A stretch of DNA of 11,346 nucleotides from Rhodospirillales bacterium. GTDB lineage: Bacteria > Pseudomonadota > Alphaproteobacteria > QKFK01 > SZUA-500. Made by a program: the position numbers and the translations under genes. The notes below the pieces were generated by a model. The model was not told the DNA's origin and did no database searches. It saw nothing but the letters and a program-made list of their open reading frames with translations. Numbering within the stretch: position 1 is the stretch's first letter; each line of letters opens with the position of its first letter. Where the stretch lies: assembly GCA_003252195.1 (NCBI GenBank), contig QKFK01000190.1:1-11346 (forward strand), in the 5' to 3' direction. Shown here piece after piece: positions 11,299 through 11,346 of this stretch.

Positions 11299-11346
11299 GG
11301 CCTGATGATGATTTCTATCCAACACCTGCAGAATGCACCAGAGCTT
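11295..11346 (+). CDS. Start of a probable phage DNA methyltransferase (truncated by the window)
   Basis: Only 17 codons are visible: MRPDDDFYPTPAECTRA. The D-F-Y-P-T-P opening followed by an acidic residue and T-R-A is typical of phage SAM-dependent adenine methyltransferases that later carry an NPPY or DPPF motif, none of which can be seen here. The ATG overlaps the previous stop (ATGA). The call rests on this short motif alone. Confidence 0.5.
   Translation, partial: MRPDDDFYPTPAECTRA

Larger units (their letters stand above)
779..11346. mobile_element. Left part of a lambda-like prophage (continues past the window)
   Basis: Everything from the 3' half of the tRNA to the right edge reads as one temperate phage. 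Integrase and excisionase-like genes lie next to the tRNA. A leftward early operon encodes replication and nucleotide genes. An immunity region has two operator triplets around a CI-like repressor. A rightward operon starts with Cro-like and CII-like proteins. The order att-int-xis-early left-OL-accessory-cI-OR-cro-cII is that of lambda, although the proteins are mostly of alphaproteobacterial phage type. The right att site, DNA packaging, structural and lysis genes lie outside the window, so neither size nor completeness can be judged. The left boundary is approximate because attR is not visible. Confidence 0.93.

Noticed and set aside
1..11346. CRISPR array, rRNA genes or insertion sequences.
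   Set aside because: No regularly spaced repeats, rRNA-like segments, transposase genes or terminal repeats of an IS were found in the window.

Overview
This window is the left end of a lambda-like prophage integrated at a tRNA-Arg(UCU) gene in a low-GC bacterium. The host is most likely an alphaproteobacterium. The flanking chromosomal gene looks like a class IIA HAD hydrolase of a type common in that class. The phage SSB has an alphaproteobacterial-style OB fold, and the DUF2303, CII-like and small regulatory genes resemble families from alphaproteobacterial prophages. The genus cannot be fixed from this window; the low GC would suit a Rickettsiales- or Holosporales-like host, which is inference.

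Layout. Bases 2-568 are the 3' part of the host HAD gene, and 691-818 hold the tRNA-Arg promoter and gene. The prophage starts in the 3' half of the tRNA and runs off the right edge. A leftward operon (about 6965 down to 865) carries, in transcription order: a 53-aa leader protein, a conserved 116-aa protein, DUF2303 (YfdQ-like), an HD 5'-nucleotidase (YfdR-like), SSB, a DnaN-type sliding clamp, a small membrane protein, an HNH nuclease, a DUF551 protein, an excisionase-like winged-helix protein and a tyrosine integrase. Most junctions are tight, with overlapping TAATG or 7-17 bp overlaps.

The immunity region lies at 6951-10550. Two triplets of a 17-bp operator (ATCACA-N5-TGTGAT) flank it. 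OL (6951-7025) overlaps a predicted leftward promoter PL. OR (10124-10198) overlaps a predicted rightward promoter PR and a repressor promoter PRM. Centre-to-centre spacing is 24 and 34 bp in both triplets. The CI-like repressor (HTH plus an S24-like fold) is read leftward from PRM. It is followed without a break by three more leftward genes: a GHKL-type ATPase, a STAS-like DUF4325 protein and a 145-aa helical protein. These sit where lambda carries rexA-rexB, so they should be expressed in the lysogen. This is the best candidate for an undescribed system, plausibly phage exclusion or host signalling. A convergent lipoprotein gene (7116-7682) is a second probable lysogenic-conversion gene.

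Rightward from PR come a Cro-like HTH protein, a CII-like regulator, an 84-aa protein and the first codons of a probable DNA methyltransferase. Between cro and the CII-like gene, a 40-aa antisense ORF with a near-perfect ribosome binding site and a pair of TGTRACAAA direct repeats occupy the place of lambda PRE. All functions are read from sequence motifs and gene order; no database search was run.
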